From contig CAMZMU010000107.1 in NCBI GenBank assembly GCA_947311845.1, positions 43,446,194 through 43,510,193 on the forward strand: 64,000 nt of DNA. Reading direction: 5' to 3'. Made by a program: the position numbers and the translations under genes. The DNA is from Poa pratensis. Lineage: Eukaryota > Streptophyta > Magnoliopsida > Poales > Poaceae. Positions 1 through 10,052 of this stretch are shown one piece after another. How positions within the stretch are numbered: position 1 is the stretch's first letter; each line of letters begins with the position of its first letter. The notes beneath the pieces were generated by a model. The model ran no database searches. It was not told where the DNA came from and was given only the letters and a program-made list of their open reading frames with translations.

Positions 1-1032
1 CGGCAGCTCCGTCGTGGCCTTCGTTCCTCTCCGATATGCACCTCCCCCATCCAGCAGATCCTCGGGAGAGTCAGGGAGAGAGCGGAGCAGACGGAAAGAA
101 GGTGAGGAAGGGGGAGGAGATGTCGGCGCCGGGAAGGGGATGAGTGGGTCGGGGCTGGTAGAGGAGAAGTAAGGTCGACCTGGTGGAGAGATACAGAGAA
201 ATTGATTGAGGAAGATGACCACGAGCGCCTCCGCCGCTGTGTACGCGTTTTCTACTGTACAAGTGTTGATTACATGATTGCGTGATGTTTTCTAGCTGTT
301 CTGCTTTGTGTGCTTGATTTGTAACTGTGTGCATGCGGGTCACTTGGTGTGTATATGCTCTGCTGCTGATTGTCAGAGATTGTGTTTATTTATTTTTCAG
401 TAGAGGAGATATTTTGTTCCTGCTGATATTCTCATATGATAGACCACAATGACTGGAGTTCGTTATCTGCATAATAGACAAATACACAATATTTGGGGAC
501 AATTGTTGTAACATTATTGAACTGAGATAGTCTAACCACCTTATTAGAAAGAAACAATAGCATCAAACGATTTATTCGTCTCCTTTTGTTTCGGGTATGC
601 TGAAAATAAGAACTGATCTGTAGCCTCAGTTCATACCCAACCAACCTATCTTCCGTCCTTTGTGAGATATTAATGTAACTAGCTTGAGCGTATGTTCTCA
701 TTTTGGCTCCTTATTGACGTGGAGGAAAAATATGACCTTTTAAATCTAGCATGAATCACCAAAAATCATCTCACATTTTGTAGCAAATTCAGCCTAGCTA
801 CCCTCGTTGTCGCGAGAAGAGACGCACGTCTGCTCCTTCGCCAATAGAGCGACCACCAGGTGATGACCATCTCGGTTCAAATGTCGTCAGGAAGGCGGCG
901 CAAAGATTACCTATGCGGTGTATTAGCGCAGTTATGGTGACAATGTTCACACGCATTATCAGCTCCTGCGGCCTGTGATCGACACCTGTCGTACAACTAT
1001 GTCCGAGAAATAAGGTATATACGATGTTTTTT
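1..1032. other. Unassigned leading segment
   Basis: No gene is supported here. The short open frames lack splice support and recognisable domains. The last part precedes a Helitron-like terminus at 1072, so some of this stretch may be Helitron interior, but I could not find a matching 5-prime end. Confidence 0.3.
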
Positions 1033-1072
1033 TATTCTCTAGCCCGTTGCAACGCACGGCCATATTTGCTAG
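1033..1072 (+). mobile_element. Helitron-like 3-prime terminus
   Basis: A GC-rich hairpin-forming stretch (CCGTTGCAACGCACGG, 1044-1059) is followed after about 9 bases by CTAG at 1069-1072 and then a T. This hairpin, short spacer, CTAG, T arrangement is the usual 3-prime end of grass Helitrons. Only the terminus is recognised; the 5-prime end and any interior are not defined. Confidence 0.5.
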
Positions 1073-1344
1073 TATATCTACTATTCCATACTCGTATGAG
1101 TCACCCACCGGTGTCAAATCTTTGAATTTGCACATGCAAGTTCCCATGTATAGTTCCCAAATAGTATTTTGATACCTGTGTTCGCTGCTTAGCGCACAAG
1201 GCAGTGAACAAGCGATACTCTGTTCAAAGACGCGTTTCTAAATTATGATGATTTCCTCATGAGGCCGAAAGTCTCTTCATGGCGTAATATGCCAACGATG
1301 ACCGCCTACTGTCGGAAACTTTTTTTTGCGGTTTTGCTAGTTCT

Positions 1345-1636
1345 CAATTAGTTCTCAATCGCACGACGTCATCAGTTGCAATTGGGGTTGCAACTGATTC
1401 GGACCACTTGATTTGCTTCGTGATTCGTGCATCAGTTGCAAGTCAACTTGCAACTGAGATTTGACGACGTCAGGCGATTGAGAATTAAATTAGTTCTCAT
1501 TCGCCTGAGTTGCAATTTGACTTGAAACTGCTCTCACACCGTTCGATTTGTTTTGTGATTCGTGTTAATCATGAGTTGCAAGTTAAATGATGATGTCATG
1601 CTAGTTCTCATTCGATTGAGAATTAGAAAGACCTTT
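1345..1636. repeat. Foldback MITE-like repeat, two units
   Basis: The segment is bounded by CTAGTTCTCAATTAG-like sequence on the left and by an inverted version ending GATTGAGAATTAG on the right. Inside, the pair TTAGTTCTCATTCG and CGATTGAGAATTAA recurs near 1476-1502. The motifs GTGATTCGTG, GAGTTGCAA and GACGTCA also occur twice, so the region looks like two related units of about 145 bases side by side. It lies downstream of the minus-strand CTLH gene. No target duplication was established and no family is assigned. Confidence 0.5.
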
Positions 1637-2096
1637 TTTTTTGCAACAACTGGAAACCTCTTTATTCAATAGAAAATAACGTTACACGTTACGCCAGAGA
1701 AACGAGTACACGGGAACGTAAAAACAACCAAGTTTACATATATATAGCATACATAGAGATATGCCTGACATGATCAGAAACACAGTTGCATAACATTACT
1801 CAAGTTCCAAACTACAGGACTCGCAATCCTCAGGTTGATATAATATAGCAAATCCATTTTCACTCCACCACCGTGCCTTCTTCAACTTCAGACTCCACCA
1901 CAAGTACTTCATGTGCATTTACACCAGCATGGCCTCAGGGGTTTCAGCAAGCTGCAAGACTGGCCGGTGGAGAGTTTAACAGTTAGAAATCATTCATACA
2001 GTCCCTTGACTAGTTGGTCATTTGATGTAATCCAAACGCGAATCATGTACATGGAGATCAACAGATGCATCTAGGTTTGAAAAGGCATAAAATAAT

Positions 2097-3993
2097 TCAA
2101 CCTGAATTTTGTGCCGATGAGATCCCCATTTTTTTAGCCTGATTTGTCAAGGTACCAGACATGATCTGTGGTGAGACAGGAGCACCTGAAACGAATTTTG
2201 GAGTTAGAAATTACAGCAAGTAGCAAATCAATAAGCTTCTAGCTAGGAGCAACAGGAGCGGTTTCAAGTGGCATGAGGAAGGCAGGCACTGGCAAAATTC
2301 AAGAAATGATGTCAAGCTTCATGAGCCTGATGACTGGTTAGAGTACAAAACCCAGAGTATATAAGACAATTGTAAGTGGCTAGGCAAAAAATAAAACAAG
2401 TATCGATTAATTACCTGGCCCAACCGACTGAAGTTGCTTGTAATGCTCACCAGCCTTTATACATTCGTCTGCGTCAATTACCAGATATATAAGTTAATCA
2501 CCAGAAGGATCTCACATTTCTCATAAAGTCACACATAGTAAAACGGATTTCCCAGACAAAGGACCAATACAAATCAAAACACAGGTGTGCTACTGGTAAC
2601 TGGAGCAATCATTACCTAAATGTGCTCTCGAGCTACCAAGTGCTAAGAAGAGAAAATGCAGACATGTATATGCAAACAGAATTATACTTATGAAACACTA
2701 GTTTACTTACCTAGAAGACCCGCCACCCGATCCAGTGTCTCATCAATGAATGCTGCCATTAGAAAACACATACGAGGATCATTAATTATCACATGTCGAG
2801 GTTCCGAGGTGCCTTAATTTCGTAGAAACACGAGAGGATCGTTAAGAGAGAAGGATATATATGATCATACCAGGAGTATTTGGGCTTGAAGAAGGCAGCA
2901 GACTGTAAAAGGAAAGGGTTAAGTATGAGTACATGTGATGTCGAAATTTCAGAATAATTTCGTTCCTTTCATCCCAGGATAACTATTCAAGTAGCATATG
3001 TTTTGAATTCTGTACCTCCTCCTCTTGTTGAGATAGAGCTTGGCGATGGCAGTTCCTGGAGCACGGCGCCCGGGCAGTCGCTTCAGGTACCGCCTTGGAC
3101 GAGGACTGGCGGAAAGCAAATTAAAAGATGGTCAATTCAAGGGCAACATATCAGCGTTTGTATATGCAGCTATTAGCTATACCGAAGCAAATCAGACAGA
3201 CTGACTGTACAAGAGAAGCAAAGCAAAACCCACTTGATGATGGGGATCACGTTGTGCGGTAGGATGAGGCCGTCGCCCGGCAGCTGCATGAGGCGATTCA
3301 AGTCGGGATCCTCGCGAGCCAAGCGATGTGCAATCATCCCAGCCATGATCCTCGCCGCTGGCGAGTTCAGGGCGGCACTGATGGATTAAGTAGGTTCAGG
3401 TTCGTCAGCAAAATGCAGAGATTTACTATTTGATATGCAGGAGGAGTGGAATTGAGTAGGTACCATTGTGCCGGTGAGGCGAGGATGCCCTTGACGACGG
3501 AGCGGAGCTTGGCGCCGCCGCGGGACGCGACGGTGGAGAATGCGTGGGTTTGCGCGGCGGATTTGACGGATCCGTTCTTCCTGGCGGCGGCGGAGGCGGC
3601 GCCGGCGGCGAGGGCCCAGAGCGTGTGGAGGAAGAAGTGGAGGGCGTTGGAGGCGACGGTCCTGCGCGAGTTGAAGCGGTGGAGGTATTCCAGGGCGTCG
3701 ACCCACTGCCCCCGGACCACCAGCCGCCGCAGATGATCCCCGCACATGTGGGCGTCCGTCTGCTGGACCATCCTGCAGCATGGAGCGAGGGGGATTAGCA
3801 TCAAGCAAAGCAATCGAGTCTGGCCGGACGACGAGAGGAGGAATCGCTTACGACTGGAAGGCGGGGTGGAGGCGCTGCTGCGAGAGGTAGGAGAGGACCA
3901 GCTTATGACGGAACCTCGTCGCGAAGGCGTACTCCCGGGGCCGGAGGACATGCCGGCGGCAAAGCCGGACACCAGATTGCTCGTCGCCGGCAT
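2097..3993 (-). CDS. LisH/CTLH-domain protein, copy 1 (eight-exon model, frame broken in exon 1)
   Basis: Manual exon model on the minus strand: 3993-3852, 3772-3464, 3377-3234, 3105-3016, 2902-2871, 2752-2711, 2468-2415 and 2185-2097, ending in TGA. All introns have GT-AG ends and phases agree from exon 2 to the stop. Exon 1 encodes a LisH-like helix pair (RFRHKLVLSYLSQQRLHP). Exon 2 encodes a CTLH-like motif (HLRRLVVRGQWVDALEYLHRF) followed by an alanine-rich helical part. Later exons carry conserved LAREDPDL and DETLDRVAGLL. LisH-CTLH modules usually mediate dimerisation in larger complexes, but the role of this family is not known to me. The ATG at 3993 is in a different frame from the LisH part: compared with copy 2, four G bases are missing near 3933-3940. 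Translation from the ATG at exon 2 (3771) would still give the CTLH part. A TATA box lies 64 bases upstream. The last exon boundary is the least certain; a further exon near 1860-1950 is possible. Confidence 0.7.
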
Positions 3994-4056
3994 CGCTCGC
4001 CGCCGGCTTGCTCGGTTTCTCTCTCTCTGATTTGGGGGAAATTTTCGAGTGCGGCC

Positions 4057-4064
4057 TATTTATA
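4057..4064 (-). promoter_or_regulatory. TATA box of CTLH copy 1
   Basis: TATAAATA on the minus strand, 64 bases upstream of the ATG at 3993. About 150 bases around and upstream of it align with the promoter of copy 2 near 5460-5590, including the shared stretches AAGCCCATTAAG and TATAAATAG. The conserved position in both paralogues supports a real core promoter. Confidence 0.6.
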
Positions 4065-4264
4065 CGATGGAGTGGCTGGAGTGGTGGTCGACCGACCCAG
4101 ACCGGGTCGGACCCACAGCCGCCCCCTTCGTTCACTTAATTGGGCCTCTTCTCCTCCCCTTTTGCCACACGGACTCCGCGACTTCCTTCCGGTTGAATTT
4201 AGTTGGGCCAAACAGGCCTTGCCTTAATGGGCTTTCGTATGCAAATTATTTAGCATTTTTCTAG

Positions 4265-5440
4265 AGGATGCAAAATATTTAGCCTTGGGTGTCTTTTTTA
4301 AATGTTACTACAGAAGATACCCCGCGCGTTGCTGCGGAAAATATGGTTATAAATTGGTGTGCTTGCTGCCTTATGGATGACATGGTAAAAATACCTAGTG
4401 AGCTAACTATTTAGCTACTGAAAATTGGCAATATACTAAATTGAATGCTAAATTGGTGTGCTAAATTGCTCCCTGCTAGACACGCTCGCCATGGCGGTCG
4501 AGCTCGGCCCACACGCAGGGGTGGGGGTGGGGCGGTCAGGCCCTGGCTTGCGTGCACTGATCTTGGTGCACATGCTCGTCAGCACGGGCAGGAGTTGCAC
4601 AGAACCAAATAAAAGGGAGATCCAAAGGCACTAGCACCTAGGACATTTTTCATAGTAGAATCCCACCCAAGTGAGGCCTAGAAATTCGCTCCCGGTGGGA
4701 GTCAAACCCTGGGCGCAGGGTGTGCCACCACAACCCTTGCCATGTGGCCACTGCCTAGTTCACAGAGTTGCACAAAACCGTCCATACACGGTCCATCCAT
4801 GACATTTGCATTAACCCAAACACCTACCGTGGATACAAACAGAGCTAACATGAGCAGAGCTCTAAGCGGACGCGAGCGCTCTAGTGAGCTTGTTACATAC
4901 GAACTAGCCAAAGACGGCGGCTTCAGTTGCGTGGCGACCTCCTAAAAACAGGCTGTGATGCGATGGAGAACTGCGGCTGGAGATTGGGGATGGATATGAC
5001 GTGTGGGACTGAGTGGCCAGTGAGAGAAGCAGATTTCCTCGGGCGCGATTCTAGTATCCCGGTGTGCCAAACACGACTAGGGTCTAAAATAGTCCGGGAT
5101 TGATTAACTTTGTATTTTTTCAGATCAGGTCGTCATTGCACTTGAGTGGCCACTGACTTTAGTTGATGAAAAAAACATATATCTAGTTCTTAGGCCCCAT
5201 CATATTTGACCAATAAAATTTAGACACCTGCGCGGATCAAGTTGATAAGTGAATAAAAAACCGTATGTAATTTGATAAGGGAAATCAACCCATGTTATAG
5301 AAAAAAAATATTGTACAGTACTTAAAGTGACATGCTTGTAAACCACAATTTTTCATGAGCCGTCTGTTTTTTTCGAACTAACATTTAAACCCATATGGTA
5401 AACCACAATATTTTACTCCCTTTATCCAAATAACAATTAT
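4265..5440. other. Unassigned spacer between the divergent CTLH copies
   Basis: I see no coding exon. Near 4305-4350 the minus strand has a GC-rich CCGC...GCGG hairpin resembling a decayed Helitron 3-prime end, but a proper CTRR end is missing. The rest is unique-looking or AT-rich sequence. Confidence 0.3.
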
Positions 5441-5578
5441 CGCCAAAACGCGCCGTAAAGATTTTGCATACAGAAGCCCATTAAGACAAGGCCCGCTTGG
5501 CCCTACCGAAAATAAGCCTCGTGGGGTAAGGGAAGGAAGCGGCTTAACCCGCTCTCGGACGCTCGACCCGCTCCACTC

Positions 5579-5586
5579 TATAAATA
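5579..5586 (+). promoter_or_regulatory. TATA box of CTLH copy 2, now far from its gene
   Basis: TATAAATA matches the copy 1 box in sequence and context. It is 1,074 bases from the ATG at 6661, but only about 73 bases away if the inserted element at 5593-6591 and one TA are discounted, close to the 64 bases seen in copy 1. The insertion therefore falls just downstream of the core promoter, in or next to the transcription start. Confidence 0.6.
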
Positions 5587-5592
5587 GCAATA

Positions 5593-6591
5593 ATGCTACA
5601 TCTACGGGAAGAAACTTACGGAAATAGGTCTACGCGCTGACGTGGTTAGTACGTGGAAACCAACACCTAGCGATTTATAGAAAAAAAAAGGAGCACGACG
5701 GCTCTGGTTTCTGGCCGGTAACTGCCCGTGCCACTTCCGGCGATTCACGCCGTCGCTGGACGTCGGCCCCTCGTCTTCACGGCCGTGCCTAATGCCGCCT
5801 CCGGCCGCTGGCCTCGCTTGCGTTGTGCCTTGTGCGCACGACGGACCGCGCACCTGATCGAGGTGTTTTAATACCAGATCATGCACATGCCTCCGCCTGC
5901 TCAGGATTCCTGGAGCAGCCGGTGGACGCTGGACAGCGGCGGGGACGAGAAGCTAGACAGTGCCCGTATTGAATGTTGAGATCGACCAGGCTGCAGGCAG
6001 GGGCGGGCCTAGAATTTTGAGGGTGAGTATTCAAAATTATAAAAATGTTTTGTAAACGAAAGAAATGATTATAAAAGAAAGAATATGGACTACTAATCCT
6101 ATACATGCAAGAAAAATTTGTGAAAAAATTAATGCAGCTTTGAGGTTCGAACTCTCAACCTAAGGAATTTGCAATATGGGTTAACCAATTGACCACTGCT
6201 TCATCATTTGTTTAATTGTAGGATAGTATTCTTATTATTTAAACCATAGAAAAATCAAATATCAACAATTTGTAAAAATATTTGGGTATTCAACTGAATA
6301 CCCTTGACTTGAGCTGGGCCCGCCCCCTGCAGGAACCCGTGCAATGGTTTTCCCCTTGCCTTCTTGACTGAGCGGTTGGAGCTTCATGCACAGGCCGGGG
6401 GAGCTCGCCTCGCCGTCTCGGAAAAGCCCGGCGCGGCGGCGCCGCTGCGGCCGCTCGCGTCGTCGTCGGCCGGGAGAGAATGCGATGGGGTTGAAGATTT
6501 GTTTAACACAATTGAGCGACCTGGATTCCACGTGCCTCCCCACGTCAGCGCGTAGACCCTTTTCCGTAGGTTGTTTCCGTAGGTGTAGCAT
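5593..6591. mobile_element. TIR element (999 bp, TA-flanked) in the CTLH copy 2 leader
   Basis: The left end ATGCTACATCTACGG and the right end CCGTAGGTGTAGCAT are inverted repeats. The match runs for about 53 bases with few mismatches and includes a shared GTCTACGCGCTGACGTGG. The element is flanked by TA on both sides (5591-5592 and 6592-6593), which suggests the Tc1/mariner type, although the TIR does not look like Stowaway. Sequence on either side aligns continuously with the leader of CTLH copy 1, which confirms it as an insertion. I find no transposase frame. It contains a second, nested element at 5998-6329. Confidence 0.7.
5998..6329. mobile_element. Nested hAT-like MITE
   Basis: The ends CAGGGGCGGGCCTAG and GGGCCCGCCCCCTG are inverted repeats. 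The sequence CTGCAGG is present on both sides (5991-5997 and 6327-6333), although the last bases are shared between the TIR and the putative duplication, so the exact ends are uncertain by a few bases. CAGGGGCGG-type ends with a 7-8 bp duplication are typical of non-autonomous hAT elements. The interior is AT-rich and has no coding capacity. Confidence 0.55.
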
Positions 6592-6660
6592 TACTCAAAT
6601 AGCCCCCACTCGATCACCCAAAACAGAGAGAACCGAGCGACAGCAGTCGGCGAGAGAGAC

Positions 6661-8142
6661 ATGACGGCGACGAGCAGTCCGATGCCCGGCTTCTTCGGCA
6701 ACTTCGCCGGCCCAGGGGGGGAGTATGCCTTCGCGAGGAGGTTTCGTCACAAGCAGCTCCTCTCCTACCTCACCCAGAACTGCCTCCACCCAACCTTCAA
6801 ATCGTAAGCTCCCTCGTCTCGTTTGGCCCTGACTCCAACTCCATTGCTTGCTGCTAATCCGTCTTCGCCTCCATGGATGGTGCAGGATGCTGCAGCAGAC
6901 GGACGCATGGACGGGAATCATCTGCAGCGGCTGGTGTTCAAGGGGCAGTGGGTCGAGGCTCTGAGCTACCTCGGCCGCTTCAACTCGCGCACGAGCGTCG
7001 CCTCCAACGCCCTCCACTTCTTCCTCCACACGCTCTGGGCACTGGACAACGTCGCCGCCGGCGCCAGGAACGGAACTGTCCAATCCGGCGCGCACAGCCA
7101 CGGCATGTCATTGTCCATGGTCATTGGCCGCTCCGCCAAGCTCTGCTTCCTCGTCAAGGCCATGCTCGCCTCACCAGCACAATGGTTGGTACCTACTCAG
7201 TTCCCCTCCCCACTCCACTCCTCCTGATCTAGTTCTGCATTTTTGTTCTTCTGACCAACCTGAACCTACTTAATCGATTAGTGCCGCCCTGGACTCGAAG
7301 CCGGTGAGGCTCAAGGCGTCGTACATTGCACATCTCTTGGCTCGCGAGGATCCGGACTTGGATCGCCTGATGCAGCTGCCGATCGATGGCCAATTGCTCC
7401 TCCCGCACCACATCCTCCCCATCGTCAAGTGGGTTTTGCTTTGCTTGCTTGCTTGCTTGTGTTGTCCAATTTCAATATGTCTCGTGTGCTTCGATGTAGC
7501 TGCATATACCAACGCCGATATCATATATACATTGCCCTTGAAATGATCATCTTTAATTTTCTTTCGCCAGTCCTCGTCGAGTGCAGAACGTGAAACGACG
7601 GCCCAGGTACCGTGCCCCAGCACCTGCCATCGCCAGGCTCTATCTCAGCAAGAGGAGAAGGTACGGAATTGACAACATATGCAATACTTGATTAGTTATC
7701 ATGCATGGACTGAACAACTGAATCTTTGAATGTTGTGCATCATTTGCACATGTACTCGTACTGATTTGTTGCTTTTTTGCAGTCTGCATTCCTCAAGCCC
7801 ACATACTTCCGGTATGATATCCTTCTCCCTTAACAAACACCTCATGTTTCTATGAAAGAAATGGACCTCTCGTAACCTTGACCTATACATGTCATAGTTA
7901 ATGATCCTTGTATGTGTTTTCTAATGGCAGCATTCATGGACGAGTCACTGGATCGTGTGGCGGGTCTTATCGGTAAGTTTACTAGAACTACAACATAGCT
8001 GTGTTTTTATTTCTACCCCTGTATTATGTGTGACTTTCCCATCTTTCTTTGTGAGGATTGTGAGCTCCTCTCTGCTGATTAACTTGTATATCTGATGACT
8101 GATTCAGACGAATGTATAAAAGCTGGTACAGATCAGGAGTAA
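6661..8142 (+). CDS. LisH/CTLH-domain protein, copy 2 (seven-exon model, frame broken in exon 2)
   Basis: Manual exon model: 6661-6803, 6886-7184, 7282-7428, 7571-7660, 7783-7811, 7931-7972, 8108-8142 (TAA). All introns are GT-AG and exon boundaries match copy 1 on the other strand one for one. Exon 1 is in frame from its ATG through a LisH-like stretch (RRFRHKQLLSYLTQNCLHP). Exon 2 encodes the CTLH motif (HLQRLVFKGQWVEALSYLGRF). Between these, around 6904-6907, four bases present in copy 1 are missing, so the first frame runs to a stop at the start of exon 2. An in-frame ATG at 6907 could restart translation at the CTLH motif, after which every downstream phase fits. The C-terminus is shorter than in copy 1 (ends DECIKAGTDQE). 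An alternative is a donor at 8139 joined to sequence near 8282. The combination of frameshift, leader insertion and shortened end suggests a decaying copy. Confidence 0.65.
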
Positions 8143-8589
8143 CTTCACTCATTTGCGCGAGATAATTAGTTCATAGAGGTAGTACTTTTTATCTGTACAC
8201 TCGGGCTATGTAACAACTATCTATATTTACATTTCAATTCCCCGAGAGTATTATCTGACAAGACACTTGTTGCTGAGTGCAGGTGCACAATTCCAGGTAC
8301 GAGTCTGAAGCTGAAGATGGCGCGGTGAGCTGAATAACTATTCTACTGAGTGGTTACCCTCTTACTGCCGGCGTTCCTGTCTATGCGACGAGATAGCAGT
8401 AGTATTAGATTATTTTGGTGCTTCCTGAGCTATGCCGTGTTATCAGTTTGAAGATTGCAAGTCCCGTCGTCGTTACGACCTTGTGATGTTATGCTCTCAT
8501 GCAGCTTTGGAACTCTGTTTCCTGACTCTGTATTATCGAAATGAAACCTATGGTTTTCTTGTTGTAGTCTGGTACCTTCCCAGCTCTAG

Positions 8590-9385
8590 GAGCATCTCTA
8601 GCAGAGATTGCAAAACGTGGACCTGCAAAACTGTTTTGCGGGTCACAAACGTGTGTTTTTTTTTTTGGCTCGAAACGACGCGGCGCAGAACAGAAACCAC
8701 AAAACCAAACTGTAAAAAAAAATGTTGTAGAATATTTGGTCGTCTTCTTCCTTCGTCTTTTCCTCCAATCTGACCAGCAAAGTCAGCGGGCTCCGTCGGT
8801 CGTACTATCGTCGATCGATCGATACAACACAGTCATGCGAAGCCCCCCGTGACCGGAGGCTGCCAAGCATGCGAAGCCCCCCGCGGCGGCCCGGCGCCCT
8901 CGCGCGGAGCCCGTCTTCCCGAAGCCCGCCCGCGAGCCCCCGACGGCAGACGAAGCTGGCGACAAAGCCGTCCGAAGCCCCCCGCGGCGCCGGCAGATGG
9001 AGCAGGCAGCAAAGCCGCCTCAAGCCACCTACAGACGGCGCGGCCTGCCCCATCCGAACGTCGCCGACGCGCTCGTTTGGTGGTGATTCTGGCTCGAGTT
9101 TGGCGATGATTTTGCCGGACTCCGGCGAGTTCCACGGCGGAAGGTCACCGTTGGGTCCTGAATGTTCAGCCCGCCAACCACTTGCGGGGGATACAGGCCA
9201 CCTCAAAATCAGACGCGAAATCTGTGAATTCACGGTTTGGAGGAGGAAATTCACGGGCCCCCGCAAAAACTTTTACGGGTCGAGAAGTTTTGAGGTTCTG
9301 TTCTTTGCGTTTTTGAGGTTTTGAATCCGTATCCGGCGGTTATTTTGCAGTTTTGCGCGTTTTGTAGGCTCTACTAGAGATACTT
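8590..9385. mobile_element. TIR element with GC-rich filler, downstream of CTLH copy 2
   Basis: The left end AGCATCTCTAGCAGAG is inverted at the right end as CTCTACTAGAGATACT. The similarity continues inward with CAAAAC and TGCAAAACTG motifs. Unlike the AT-rich ends, the core at about 8820-9070 is strongly GC-rich and reads like a fragment of grass coding sequence, with no long conserved frame. The target duplication could not be fixed, so the superfamily is open; similar GAGCATCTC ends are common on non-autonomous grass elements. Confidence 0.5.
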
Positions 9386-10052
9386 TAGGGTCTCTTACGA
9401 GGACATTCGATCCGTACAAATTTAATACCCCCTCGCCCCAGCCCCAATGCGTTCGCGAAAAATTTCTTGCTCACCCCTCTCCTGAATTTTGGGTAAAAAC
9501 GCACTATCACAATGGTTTCAGACTTATTACCAATTGAGTTAGGTGTGGTTGACTTTTTGTTCGTATGATAAGGGAGAGGCGGATTTCACAGAGGGCACGT
9601 ATCCGGCATCCGAAAGAGAACTTGATTGGTGTGTCGGACATGAATTTTGAGGGTGTGGATAGAGGTGTTCTTATTATTTCTCAAAAGAAGAAAAAGGAAA
9701 TCCACCACGAGAACTAAAACCGGCCGCCGCGGCCACCATCTGCCTTTGTCTCCTTCCCCGCAGCGCAGAGCTCCGGCACTCCCAGAACCAAATCCCGACA
9801 CTCCACTGCCCGTGCCGCAGCCGCAGTGAATCCAAAATATCTCCATCCCTCTCCTCTCCCCTCTGCGGTAACAAATCCTCCTCCTCCCGGCGGCGGCGGT
9901 AGATCTCCCTCCCCTCTCTCTTTCTCTTCGGAAACCCCCAATTTATTCCCCCGAACCCGCCGCAATTCCAAATCCGCCTCGCCCTTATCCCGCCGCCGCC
10001 CTCCGAACCCCGCGGACCCACCAAGTTCCCTTCTTTTTCCCCTCTCCGGGCG
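9386..10052. other. Upstream region and probable 5-prime UTR of the MYB gene
   Basis: No coding exon is recognised before the ATG at 10053. From about 9710 the base composition becomes C-rich with CCTCTCC and CCGCCGCC runs, which is typical of a grass 5-prime UTR and promoter-proximal region. Long open frames here on both strands are by-products of this composition. Confidence 0.4.

Noticed and set aside
4305..4350. Helitron-like hairpin on the minus strand
   Set aside because: The expected CTRR terminus is not present, so it is only a decayed resemblance.
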